NCBI GenBank assembly: GCA_910578285.1
Contig: CAJTQL010000009.1
Location: forward strand, 18,808-82,807
DNA length: 64,000 nt
Direction: 5' to 3'
Origin: an uncultured Helicobacteraceae bacterium
GTDB taxonomy: Bacteria > Campylobacterota > Campylobacteria > Campylobacterales > Helicobacteraceae
A model generated the notes under the pieces. That model ran no database searches, was not told the origin of the DNA, and saw only the letters and a program-made list of their open reading frames with translations. The translations under genes were made by a program, and so were the position numbers. Shown in pieces: positions 35,901 to 42,518 of this stretch. Position 1 is the first letter of the stretch. Each line of letters begins with the position of its first letter.

Positions 35901-36020
35901 GCAACAGGCGTACTTGGAGGCATGCTCGCCGCGACATTTTTGGCGGTGTTTTTTATCCCATTATTCTATGCTTATCTTGCAAATTTGAGTGAATGGATTC
36001 AGAAAAAACGAGGCAAGTAA
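32904..36020 (+). CDS. RND multidrug efflux permease (HAE-1, AcrB-like)
   Basis: 1038 residues, normal AcrB size with 12 membrane spans and two large periplasmic loops. MMFSKFFINRPAFSAVVSII at the N-terminus, AIGIVVDDAIIVIENVERIM carrying the paired Asp of the proton relay in helix 4, and KNAILIVEFAMQL in helix 10 are diagnostic. It pumps drugs, bile salts or lipophiles together with a membrane fusion protein and TolC. Neither adaptor nor outer-membrane gene is adjacent; it must borrow them or act with products coded elsewhere. AAGG lies ahead of tandem ATGs. Confidence 0.96.
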   Translation: MMFSKFFINRPAFSAVVSIIIVIAGLLCLFNLPIEQYPKLVPTQIVVSANYPGASAETISTNVASILENSINGVEGMIYVRTSTTSSGTMNLSVFFNNDADPDMAVVNVNNRVQAVLSQLPSEVQRLGVTVRKNSTAVVGLYHLYSENPNFSQLYLANYAILNIIDELKRIQGIGDVDLWGRSDYAMRIWLFPDKLALLNITPLEVIDKIQQQNSQFAPGKLGAEPIAQSEFAYTIVTQGLFSTPEEFENIIIKANTDGSMLRLKDVARVELGAQEYLTSYFYNSTPSVPLRITLQPGANILDVANNVQATMERLSKKFPEGIKYSNPFRPTEFIVESIKEVMKTFIEAIILVVLIIYIFLGNWRATIIPCIAIPVSLIGTFIGLYLFGFTINLLTLFGLILAIGIVVDDAIIVIENVERIMHQKHLSAKEATIQSMREITAPVVAIVLVLSAVFIPVAFMGGFSGEIYRQFAITIVISVVISGCVALTLTPSLCAIYLKPTETKPFYLIAKFDAFFEKLTFKFSQQVAKVLKRGLLFLCLLIVMLFTTYELFQRTPRSLVPAEDMGIVQIHTILPEAASLSRTTQVQKDLIATLENNPLIAEMTTIAGFSFLSQGFKSNGGIGFYRLIDWSERKDTDKSDKAFIQNITKELQSYPDARFIANQAPTIIGLDSSGVNIYIQSKEGASLEELKKYTDLMVQEALKRKEIRNAFTSLSVNTPQISVSLDREKAAALNVNIYDVFRTMQVTFGNYYINNFELYNRTFRVIAQSEQDYRQNPENLKDVFVKSQDGNFIPLSSLLRFQYVIGAEIVNRFNLFPAAQIIGYPNEGYSSGDTIAAMEEIAAEILPQGYDIAYFGSTYQEKVSQSSGATAFIFGLVFVFLILVAQYERWLMPLCVLSAVPFALFGAILATFLRGLENDIYFQVGLLVLIALAAKNAILIVEFAMQLREKENKSIIESAIGAAKLRFRPIVMTSLAFSMGVLPLAISSGAGSLSRHSIATGVLGGMLAATFLAVFFIPLFYAYLANLSEWIQKKRGK

Positions 36021-36027
36021 TCGGATT

Positions 36028-37041
36028 CTATTTATGCAAAATATGCAAATATTCTATGGTAGAATCTTGCTTGTGTGTGCGATTGGAATCTGCCTTAAAA
36101 CGTTGGTATTTTTGGCTCTTAAGTTGATATATTCCATATCTCTCAAAAATCGCTCGGATTTGCTCCAAGCCTAGCAAGCCTTCATTGTTATAGCTCAAGA
36201 AAATCCATTCAAAATTTGCATTTCTAATGAGAGTTTCTAGCTCATTGGCGACTTTTGCTTTTTTGCACCAATTCGATTTTTCATACTCTCGCAAGCCCGT
36301 TTTGCCGCGCGGAGTAAAATCATCATAGAGTGCAATCGTGTTTAAAATATGATAATTTGCGCCATATTCTCGCGCATTATAGGGTGGGTCGAGATAAAGA
36401 ATATCACCCTCTACTTCTTGAATAAGTTGATTGGAATCTTCATTGAAAACTACATGTTGATTCTTGCTATATTCAAAGAATGCTGGCTCTAAGACAATGG
36501 GCTTTGTCGCGCTTTTTTTAAGAGTTTTAAGAAACGCTCCATAGACAGAAGCTGTATTTGCGACTTTATCGGCAGATTCGAGGAGTGAGGCGAGCAAGAA
36601 ATAATATCCATTGTCTTTGATACAATTTGCCGCTTTCCAATCCTCGATTTTTGTACGTATCGCGTCAATTTTCATCGCGTTTTCATCGCTAAAATATTGC
36701 CGCCCGCTGCCCCCACCTAGCGCATAATGCGTATAGATTCTACCCTTCTGCGGGGGTGTTTGTTGGCTATCATTTAGAATCTCCATTAGCTCGCCCGAAC
36801 GTTCTAGTGGCTCATTATTGCCAATATAATTTTGACTCAAAACAAAGCTATAATATTCTCTGTCATTGCTAATCACTTGCTTCACTTTGTTCTTAAATAA
36901 TTTCCCCACAACCGACGTTCCCGCAAACATATCACAAAATACAGAATCTTTTAGGGGCTTCGCATTGGATTCTCGAAGCACAGTTTCTATGTTTTTTTGC
37001 AAAAAGGAGGTGAGTTTGAATTTAGAGCCGATGTAGTTCAT
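36028..37041 (-). CDS. D12-class DNA adenine methyltransferase (orphan pair, gene 2)
   Basis: 337 residues. MNYIGSKFKLTSFLQKNI is the N-terminal motif X form of one D12 subgroup; CDMFAGTSVVGKLFK is motif I and LYLDPPYNAREYG the catalytic motif IV. FLSYNNEGLL lies near the C-terminus. It starts 4 bp inside the preceding methyltransferase gene. No nuclease gene lies beside the pair. Convergent with the RND gene, 7 bp apart. Confidence 0.9.
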   Translation of the reverse strand: MNYIGSKFKLTSFLQKNIETVLRESNAKPLKDSVFCDMFAGTSVVGKLFKNKVKQVISNDREYYSFVLSQNYIGNNEPLERSGELMEILNDSQQTPPQKGRIYTHYALGGGSGRQYFSDENAMKIDAIRTKIEDWKAANCIKDNGYYFLLASLLESADKVANTASVYGAFLKTLKKSATKPIVLEPAFFEYSKNQHVVFNEDSNQLIQEVEGDILYLDPPYNAREYGANYHILNTIALYDDFTPRGKTGLREYEKSNWCKKAKVANELETLIRNANFEWIFLSYNNEGLLGLEQIRAIFERYGIYQLKSQKYQRFKADSNRTHKQDSTIEYLHILHK

Positions 37042-37937
37042 TTTATATATTGAGCAATCCTATCTTTTGCTATTTCAAAATATTTTTTCTCAATCTCATA
37101 CCCTATAAACTTGCGATGATTTTGCAATGCCGCAATGGCATGCGAACCGCTGCCCATGAATGGATCGAGCACAACATGTCCTTCTTGCGTGAAAAGCCTA
37201 ATTAGATGAGAGATGAGTTGCACAGGTTTACGCGTTAAATGCTCTATTTTCTCCTCACTTTCACAATTTCTTGTGTGCTTGGAAACTTCCATAACATTGC
37301 TTGGAAACTTGCCATTTAAGCTTTCCCTTGTGTTCAAAAGCCCCAATTGATATTTCTGCCAGTTCTGCACAAACGTACCAATCTTTGGTTTTTGCGCCAA
37401 AACCATTGGTTCCATCTGTGGCTTGAGTTGTGGTGTCTTGTATCCTTCTAACTCTTTAATTAAAGATTCTTTTCGTTCATCTGTCAGATTCTTATCCTTT
37501 TTTATAAAATGACTTTGCGAAAACGCCTTCGCCTGCCCCTCATATTTCCATGCGAGCATGTCGCGGATTTCAAACCCCGCCAAATCCAAACTCATCGCCA
37601 TTCTGTGGTAGAGCCTCGCCTGTGAAAAGACGACACAGAATCCACCGGGCTTGAGTATGCGCAAAAATTCTTTTGCGATTGGATTCATAAATGTTTGCAA
37701 TCTCTCCCCTTGTGCTCTATCAAACTTCATACCCACAGGCAAACCACCAATTACATTTGATTTTGAAGCTTTATTTTTGAGATTTTTATCATTCCATGCA
37801 TTGTCCATTCCATCGATAAAATATGGAGGGTCTGTGATAATAAAATCGATTGCATTATCCTCTAGTTTTAACAATCCCTTTTGACAATCTTCATTAAAAA
37901 TTTGTATGTCTTGCGCTTTAGCAGAATCTATTATCAT
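37038..37937 (-). CDS. Beta-class site-specific DNA methyltransferase (orphan pair, gene 1)
   Basis: 299 residues. Catalytic motif comes first (FIITDPPYF, Asp36-Tyr39) and the SAM-binding motif last (VVLDPFMGSGSHAIAAL, about 256-272), followed by GYEIEKKYFEIA, the beta-class order. DPPY favours N6-adenine. Together with the overlapping D12 enzyme it would methylate the two strands of an asymmetric site, as in type IIS systems, but the nuclease is absent. Confidence 0.9.
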   Translation of the reverse strand: MIIDSAKAQDIQIFNEDCQKGLLKLEDNAIDFIITDPPYFIDGMDNAWNDKNLKNKASKSNVIGGLPVGMKFDRAQGERLQTFMNPIAKEFLRILKPGGFCVVFSQARLYHRMAMSLDLAGFEIRDMLAWKYEGQAKAFSQSHFIKKDKNLTDERKESLIKELEGYKTPQLKPQMEPMVLAQKPKIGTFVQNWQKYQLGLLNTRESLNGKFPSNVMEVSKHTRNCESEEKIEHLTRKPVQLISHLIRLFTQEGHVVLDPFMGSGSHAIAALQNHRKFIGYEIEKKYFEIAKDRIAQYIK

Positions 37938-38063
37938 TTTAGATTCAACAATTCTTCAAGTATCTCTTCATCTCGTGTCATCTAAAGCTCCTAAAAATAA
38001 ATAATATATCAGCGAATCACATATTAAGATTTTAGCATACAAATTATTAAATGAAGATAAAAT

Positions 38064-38423
38064 TTAAACTCGATTCATGGTTATGCTGCTCTTATAGTAT
38101 TCTCCCCATTGCTCGAGGCTGTCGATGACGCTTTCGAGGCTCTGCCCAAGCTCTGTGAGGCTGTATTCCACCTTAGGTGGGACTTCGGCATAGACTTTGC
38201 GCGCAACAAGATTTGCGTCTTCGAGCTCGCGGAGGTTCTGCGTCAAAACTTTTTGCGAAATGCCTTGATTCTTGGTTGTGCTAATCGACCTCTTAAGCTC
38301 ACCAAAGCGCCTCTTACCGAGCAACAAATCATGGATAATCAACAATTTCCACTTGTTGCCAATCAGATTGAGCGTGGTTTCCACAGGACATGGAGAATAG
38401 TATGTTCTCATTTTTTCTTGCAT
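38064..38423 (-). CDS. HxlR-family transcriptional regulator
   Basis: 119 residues of winged-helix type: YYSPCPVETTLNLIGNKWKL, LLLGKRRFGELKRSI, ISQKVLTQNLRELEDANLV and PPKVEYSLTELGQSL are the HxlR consensus. The conserved Cys in YSPCPVE is the redox/aldehyde-sensing position of relatives HypR and HxlR. A second ATG (38411) is possible. It is divergent from a DinB-family gene and may control it. Confidence 0.92.
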   Translation of the reverse strand: MQEKMRTYYSPCPVETTLNLIGNKWKLLIIHDLLLGKRRFGELKRSISTTKNQGISQKVLTQNLRELEDANLVARKVYAEVPPKVEYSLTELGQSLESVIDSLEQWGEYYKSSITMNRV

Positions 38424-38455
38424 TGTCTGCCTTTAATTCAAAATTTTTGCCAAAA

Positions 38456-38552
38456 ATTATAACACAAAACCCTAGCAATGCAATAGTTTCAAAAAGAATA
38501 CTATGGCATAAAAAAATGCCTACTTGACTTTTGAAGTATTCTATGCCAAAAT
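38456..38552. promoter_or_regulatory. Divergent promoters with dyads between hxlR-type and dinB-type genes
   Basis: For the regulator (minus strand): TTGCAT (38483-38478), 16 bases, TATAAT (38461-38456). For the DinB gene (plus): TTGACT (38524-38529), 17 bases, CAAAAT (38547-38552). Between them GAATACTATGGCAT (38496) and GTATTCTATGCC (38536) are related inverted pieces, and GGCAT-A6-ATGCC (38505-38520) is a perfect small dyad. These are candidates for the HxlR operator. Confidence 0.5.
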
Positions 38553-38586
38553 TCTCTTGTTCAATATTTCATAACAAGGAGACAGA

Positions 38587-39105
38587 ATGAAACAGGCTCT
38601 ACTGCTTCAAGCACAATACAATCAGTTTGCAAACAAAAATATGTTTGCAACCTTACAAAATGCACCCAAAGAGGCACTCTATAAAGATGTTGGGCTGTAT
38701 TATGGCAGCATTATGCAAACGGCAGAACACAGTATCTGTGGCACAATCGGCATTGTCCTTCAACATTTTAGCCCATTTGCCACAAAAAAGCTCGAAGGGA
38801 TAGACAAGATTTTTGCAAATGTGAATGCTGAAGGTCGGCTACAACGCGCAATTTATGAAGACATTCATTCTTTTGCACAATTGCAGGAGCAAGTGGATAA
38901 TAAAACTATCGAATTGATAGAATCCATTGAAGATTTTGATAGCATTGCTGTGCTCACTTTTCCGGGAGTAGAGTTTAAAAAACCACGTGGATTTTTGATT
39001 CTTGCATTGCTTAACCATGCAATCCATCATCGTGGACAAATTGCAGGTGCGCTTGATGCCATTAAGATTGAAAATGATTTTAATGGTATGCTAGGAATGA
39101 ATTAG
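38587..39105 (+). CDS. DinB-family protein
   Basis: 172 residues forming a four-helix bundle. Metal-binding His are seen in MQTAEHSICG and NHAIHHRGQIAG, the DinB/YfiT pattern. These proteins include thiol-dependent S-transferases (bacillithiol or mycothiol); in Campylobacterota the cofactor is unknown. Divergent from an HxlR regulator, a common arrangement. AAGGAG precedes the ATG. Confidence 0.87.
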   Translation: MKQALLLQAQYNQFANKNMFATLQNAPKEALYKDVGLYYGSIMQTAEHSICGTIGIVLQHFSPFATKKLEGIDKIFANVNAEGRLQRAIYEDIHSFAQLQEQVDNKTIELIESIEDFDSIAVLTFPGVEFKKPRGFLILALLNHAIHHRGQIAGALDAIKIENDFNGMLGMN

Positions 39106-39108
39106 GAA

Positions 39109-40065
39109 TCAACGCTGGACAATTCCAAAACTAATGATATACAAAAAGATACGCACATCATTGCGCCAATGCCGATAATAACGTCGAGCACATAGTAATG
39201 CAGCGAGATAGGAAGGCAAATATGGCAGGATAGTCGAACGTCTCTCGCTTCCAAACATTGCAATACTCTCATCATGCCGTTGCAGAGTATAGAATTTGTA
39301 TAGGAGATTTTTTTGATTTTGACTATCCTCGGCGATAATACATATTGCTTTACTTAAATCATGATTCTCTGCTTTTTCTTTTGGTATATAGAGATGTGTG
39401 AGCGCACCACCAAATATTTTGCAATGAACATAATCCATTTCAAGCATAATCCTATCGATTCTCTTAAACTCATCTAGTTTTTGTGCTTCGAGATAGAGAA
39501 TTGGTCGGTTTTTGTCGATGAGATTCTTTGCACCACGTAATGCCTTGTCTTCCATTCCTTCAATGTCGATTTTTATCATTGCAATGGGTTCATTGAAATT
39601 AAAATCATCTAAACGATGGCAGATAATTCCACCATCTTGTATTTGCTGCAACCGCATTGCGCCAAAATTGCTTGGAATCTCTGCATCAAACGCGGCACGT
39701 TCTTCTTTATCAGAGATTCCACAACAATGAATCTGCACACGATTTTGTAATTGATTGAGCGCAACATTGACTTGTGCAAGTTCAAACATCTTTGGATTTG
39801 CTTCAAACCCACATACTTTGCGCCCATTTGCTGCAAGGCAAATCGCATGATTACCAATATTTGTTCCAATATCAAGAATCAAATCATTTTCCTTTGTACG
39901 TTGCAACATGTCCTCAAGCATTTCAATTTCATAGGGCTTGCCTGTATTAGCAATGATTTTTTGAATAAAATCAGTCTGGCGATATGGCAAATACATCACA
40001 TATTCTGCCCCCCCCCCTCCACGCGGTAGTGAAACGGGAAGAATATCCCTTTTATCTATTTCCAT
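39109..40065 (-). CDS. FkbM-family methyltransferase, phase-variable (copy 1, 10-G tract)
   Basis: 318 residues from ATG 40065 (AGGGAG ahead). The SAM-binding fold is plain: DLILDIGTNIGNHAICLAAN, GFEANPKMFELAQVNVALN, then AMIKIDIEGMEDKALRGAKN, the FkbM signature. Codons about 15-19 (RGGGGAE) are written in a run of ten G, in frame now, so one inserted or lost G would shut the gene off. From the tract to about residue 200 it is almost identical to the gene at 40912; both ends differ. It ends in a basic tail. Likely O-methylation of a surface glycan. Confidence 0.9.
   Translation of the reverse strand: MEIDKRDILPVSLPRGGGGAEYVMYLPYRQTDFIQKIIANTGKPYEIEMLEDMLQRTKENDLILDIGTNIGNHAICLAANGRKVCGFEANPKMFELAQVNVALNQLQNRVQIHCCGISDKEERAAFDAEIPSNFGAMRLQQIQDGGIICHRLDDFNFNEPIAMIKIDIEGMEDKALRGAKNLIDKNRPILYLEAQKLDEFKRIDRIMLEMDYVHCKIFGGALTHLYIPKEKAENHDLSKAICIIAEDSQNQKNLLYKFYTLQRHDESIAMFGSERRSTILPYLPSYLAALLCARRYYRHWRNDVRIFLYIISFGIVQR
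39478..40017. repeat. 540-bp direct repeat, copy 1
   Basis: Reading both copies side by side I find only two substitutions (near 39607 and 39691) against 41176-41716, besides the one-base tract difference. The identity begins at the G tract and ends inside the coding region, where the C-termini diverge. Confidence 0.9.
40008..40017 (-). repeat. Poly-G contingency tract (10 G on coding strand)
   Basis: Ten consecutive C on the plus strand within the start region of the copy-1 FkbM gene. The gene is in frame (ON) at this length. Confidence 0.92.
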
Positions 40066-40075
40066 TTGGTCTCCC

Positions 40076-40807
40076 TTAAAGTTTCCAAAATTCTCTAAGT
40101 ATTCTATCAATTTCTACAATCGCTTCGCTTGCTTTGGTATAGAAAATCTTATCAAATAAACTTTCATCGATACTTTCAGAAGCTTCAAGATTATTGAGAA
40201 TCTTGAGCCCAATTTCAATGCCAAAATTTTCAACAAATGTAATAATGCTGCTAATATTGACAACTCTGCCGCTCGTGCCCACAACAAGCACACAATCCTC
40301 TTTTTCGAGCTCGCCAAAGATTTTATGCAATCTCTCATATTCTGGTGCTTGTTCATAGAAAAAAACAATCTGTGGCTTGACTTTTGGATTTCCACATTTA
40401 GGGCATGGACTTTTATCAAATGCGATATATCCTATCGTCTCGATATAGCCACATTTTGGGCAAACAAGCTCGGTCAGCTTGCCATGTAAATGGACAATAT
40501 TTGTCGCGCCTGCTCGTTCAAGCAAATCATCGACATTTTGCGTCAGATGAATCACTTCAATTCTGTCTCGCCATTTATGCTCAATCTTGGCGAGATAACG
40601 ATGCATTGCATTAGGCTGCACTTTTGCTAATTCTTTGCGCCGCTCGTTATAGAAATGATGCACAAGGTCAAAGTTCTGCTCCCAATTTTGATAATTGCAA
40701 ACATCCATTGGGTCATATTTTGCCCACAATCCGTCCGCATCTCGAAACGTCTCAAGCCCCGATTCGGCGCTTAATCCAGCGCCACTAAAAACAACAAGTT
40801 TTGGCAT
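40076..40807 (-). CDS. SIR2-family NAD-dependent protein deacylase
   Basis: 243 residues. FSGAGLSAESGLETFRD (NAD loop), LTQNVDDLLERAG, catalytic His in VHLHGKL (His108), zinc Cys116/119 and 135/138 (CPKCG twice), and VVGTSGRVVN near the C-terminus. It resembles CobB-like sirtuins that remove acyl groups from lysines. PQIVFFYEQAP replaces the usual RPxVVxFGE. It lies between the two FkbM copies; the stop is 10 bp ahead of copy 1, so they are co-transcribed. AAAGGAGAC precedes the ATG. Confidence 0.92.
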   Translation of the reverse strand: MPKLVVFSGAGLSAESGLETFRDADGLWAKYDPMDVCNYQNWEQNFDLVHHFYNERRKELAKVQPNAMHRYLAKIEHKWRDRIEVIHLTQNVDDLLERAGATNIVHLHGKLTELVCPKCGYIETIGYIAFDKSPCPKCGNPKVKPQIVFFYEQAPEYERLHKIFGELEKEDCVLVVGTSGRVVNISSIITFVENFGIEIGLKILNNLEASESIDESLFDKIFYTKASEAIVEIDRILREFWKL

Positions 40808-40911
40808 GTGTCTCCTTTATCGAGAGATAAAAACTCCATTGAGATGTTTCACTCCGCTCAATAGACAATTAATACGCTTACTCAAATGGTCATATTCATT
40901 TTGTTGATAGG

Positions 40912-41751
40912 CTAGATTCCAAATTGTCCTCGTTTCGCCAACTCACGTACATGGTGAGCTGTTTCAAGCAGGGTTTTATAAATCAGATTTTCTTGTGGCA
41001 TCCAACTCCATTGGATATGTTCTGCAGCAATCGATGCGAGCACTTTGACATGCAAATCTTCATCGCTCACTTGTTCGCGAGGCAAATAGAGATGCGTGAG
41101 CGCGCCACCAAAAAGATCCCAATGGACATAGCGCATTTGAAAAAGAATTCGGTCAATTCGTTTAAACTCCTCAAACTTTTGTGCTTCGAGATAGAGAATT
41201 GGTCGGTTTTTGTCGATGAGATTCTTTGCACCACGTAATGCCTTGTCTTCCATTCCTTCAATGTCGATTTTTATCATTGCAATGGGTTCATTGAAATTAA
41301 AATCGTCTAAACGATGGCAGATAATTCCACCATCTTGTATTTGCTGCAACCGCATTGCGCCAAAATTGCTTGGAATCTCTGCATCAAATGCGGCACGTTC
41401 TTCTTTATCAGAGATTCCACAACAATGAATCTGCACACGATTTTGTAATTGATTGAGCGCAACATTGACTTGTGCAAGTTCAAACATCTTTGGATTTGCT
41501 TCAAACCCACATACTTTGCGCCCATTTGCTGCAAGGCAAATCGCATGATTACCAATATTTGTTCCAATATCAAGAATCAAATCATTTTCCTTTGTACGTT
41601 GCAACATGTCCTCAAGCATTTCAATTTCATAGGGCTTGCCTGTATTAGCAATGATTTTTTGAATAAAATCAGTCTGGCGATATGGCAAATACATCACATA
41701 TTCTGCCCCCCCCCCCTCACACGTAATAATATCACTTTTATTGATTTCCAT
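40912..41751 (-). CDS. FkbM-family methyltransferase, phase-variable (copy 2, 11-G tract)
   Basis: 279 residues from ATG 41751 (AAGGAAG ahead). The central part is nearly identical to copy 1 (see repeat entry), but the first residues (MEINKSDIITCEGGG) and those after about 195 differ. Eleven G encode EGGG and keep the frame open. Past its stop, another frame continues WNLAYQQNEYDHLSKRINCL for about 35 codons, which may be a lost original C-terminus. Same expected role as copy 1, perhaps a different position or sugar. Confidence 0.9.
   Translation of the reverse strand: MEINKSDIITCEGGGAEYVMYLPYRQTDFIQKIIANTGKPYEIEMLEDMLQRTKENDLILDIGTNIGNHAICLAANGRKVCGFEANPKMFELAQVNVALNQLQNRVQIHCCGISDKEERAAFDAEIPSNFGAMRLQQIQDGGIICHRLDDFNFNEPIAMIKIDIEGMEDKALRGAKNLIDKNRPILYLEAQKFEEFKRIDRILFQMRYVHWDLFGGALTHLYLPREQVSDEDLHVKVLASIAAEHIQWSWMPQENLIYKTLLETAHHVRELAKRGQFGI
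41176..41716. repeat. 540-bp direct repeat, copy 2
   Basis: Partner of 39478-40017, same orientation, about 1.7 kb apart with the sirtuin gene between. Recombination would delete the sirtuin gene and fuse the two methyltransferases. Confidence 0.9.
41706..41716 (-). repeat. Poly-G contingency tract (11 G on coding strand)
   Basis: Eleven consecutive C on the plus strand in the start region of the copy-2 FkbM gene, in frame (ON) at this length. Confidence 0.92.
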
Positions 41752-41762
41752 TATTTCTTCCT

Positions 41763-42515
41763 TTAGGTTGGTATTTTATCTTTGTCGAGACGTACAAACA
41801 AAAGAAGGATTACGATAATAATGACAATCTTGAGAAATATCTCTGCCATAGAGTTGTGTTCTTCTGCAATCTCGAGTTCCTCTGTGCTCAAAGCAAACTT
41901 TTGGAGTGCGAGCTTTTGTTTAGAATCGGGCAAGAGTTCATAAAAAATTGTCTGAATCAGATTATCAAGAGTTGCATTCATTCCTTCGTCTTTAATCAGT
42001 TTTTCGCTACGTTCGGCAAGAGCAGCAAGCTTTTGTGATGACGATTCTGTGTGATGTGATGTCCATACGGCAATCTTGTTTTCTTTTTGAGCAACAAATA
42101 CCAAAATATTTTTGCCAGAATATAAGGATTCGAGGGGTTTTGACAAGAGCTCTATATAGCGATTGACATAGACACCATTTAGGCTTGGAATGCTTACAAA
42201 CGTCATTTCTGGTGTATTGGGTAATTCTTGAAATTGCGCATTGATGTCCAAAATTTTTTTACGCAACTTTGAATCCAAAATCTGTGCAGTATCATAGATA
42301 AAAACATCTTTTTGAAACACAATGGGTTTTATGGTTTCAAAATAATATTTATAAATAGAACCAACACCGCCCACGATTATCATTATTAGCAAAAACAATA
42401 GAATAAAAGAAGTCATCTTATTAAAAAGGACTGTCTCTTGAAATTTGCGTAATGTTTTATGGATATAACGCATACTTATTAATCGATAATAGCGCAATCT
42501 TCTATTAAGTTTCAT
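41763..42515 (-). CDS. TPM-domain membrane protein
   Basis: 250 residues. One membrane span at about 33-57 (MTSFILLFLLIMIIVGGVGS), a soluble domain of about 160 residues beginning IYDTAQILDSKLRKKILDIN (TPM/YgcG-like, with FVSIPSLNG and NILVFVAQKENKIAVW), then a C-terminal span (IFLKIVIIIVILLLFVRL). TPM domains have been linked to photosystem repair and phosphatase-like activity, function here unknown. It lies 3 bp after the PglK-like gene and 11 bp before FkbM copy 2, so it is part of the glycan operon. Confidence 0.78.
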   Translation of the reverse strand: MKLNRRLRYYRLISMRYIHKTLRKFQETVLFNKMTSFILLFLLIMIIVGGVGSIYKYYFETIKPIVFQKDVFIYDTAQILDSKLRKKILDINAQFQELPNTPEMTFVSIPSLNGVYVNRYIELLSKPLESLYSGKNILVFVAQKENKIAVWTSHHTESSSQKLAALAERSEKLIKDEGMNATLDNLIQTIFYELLPDSKQKLALQKFALSTEELEIAEEHNSMAEIFLKIVIIIVILLLFVRLDKDKIPT

Positions 42516-42518
42516 CTC

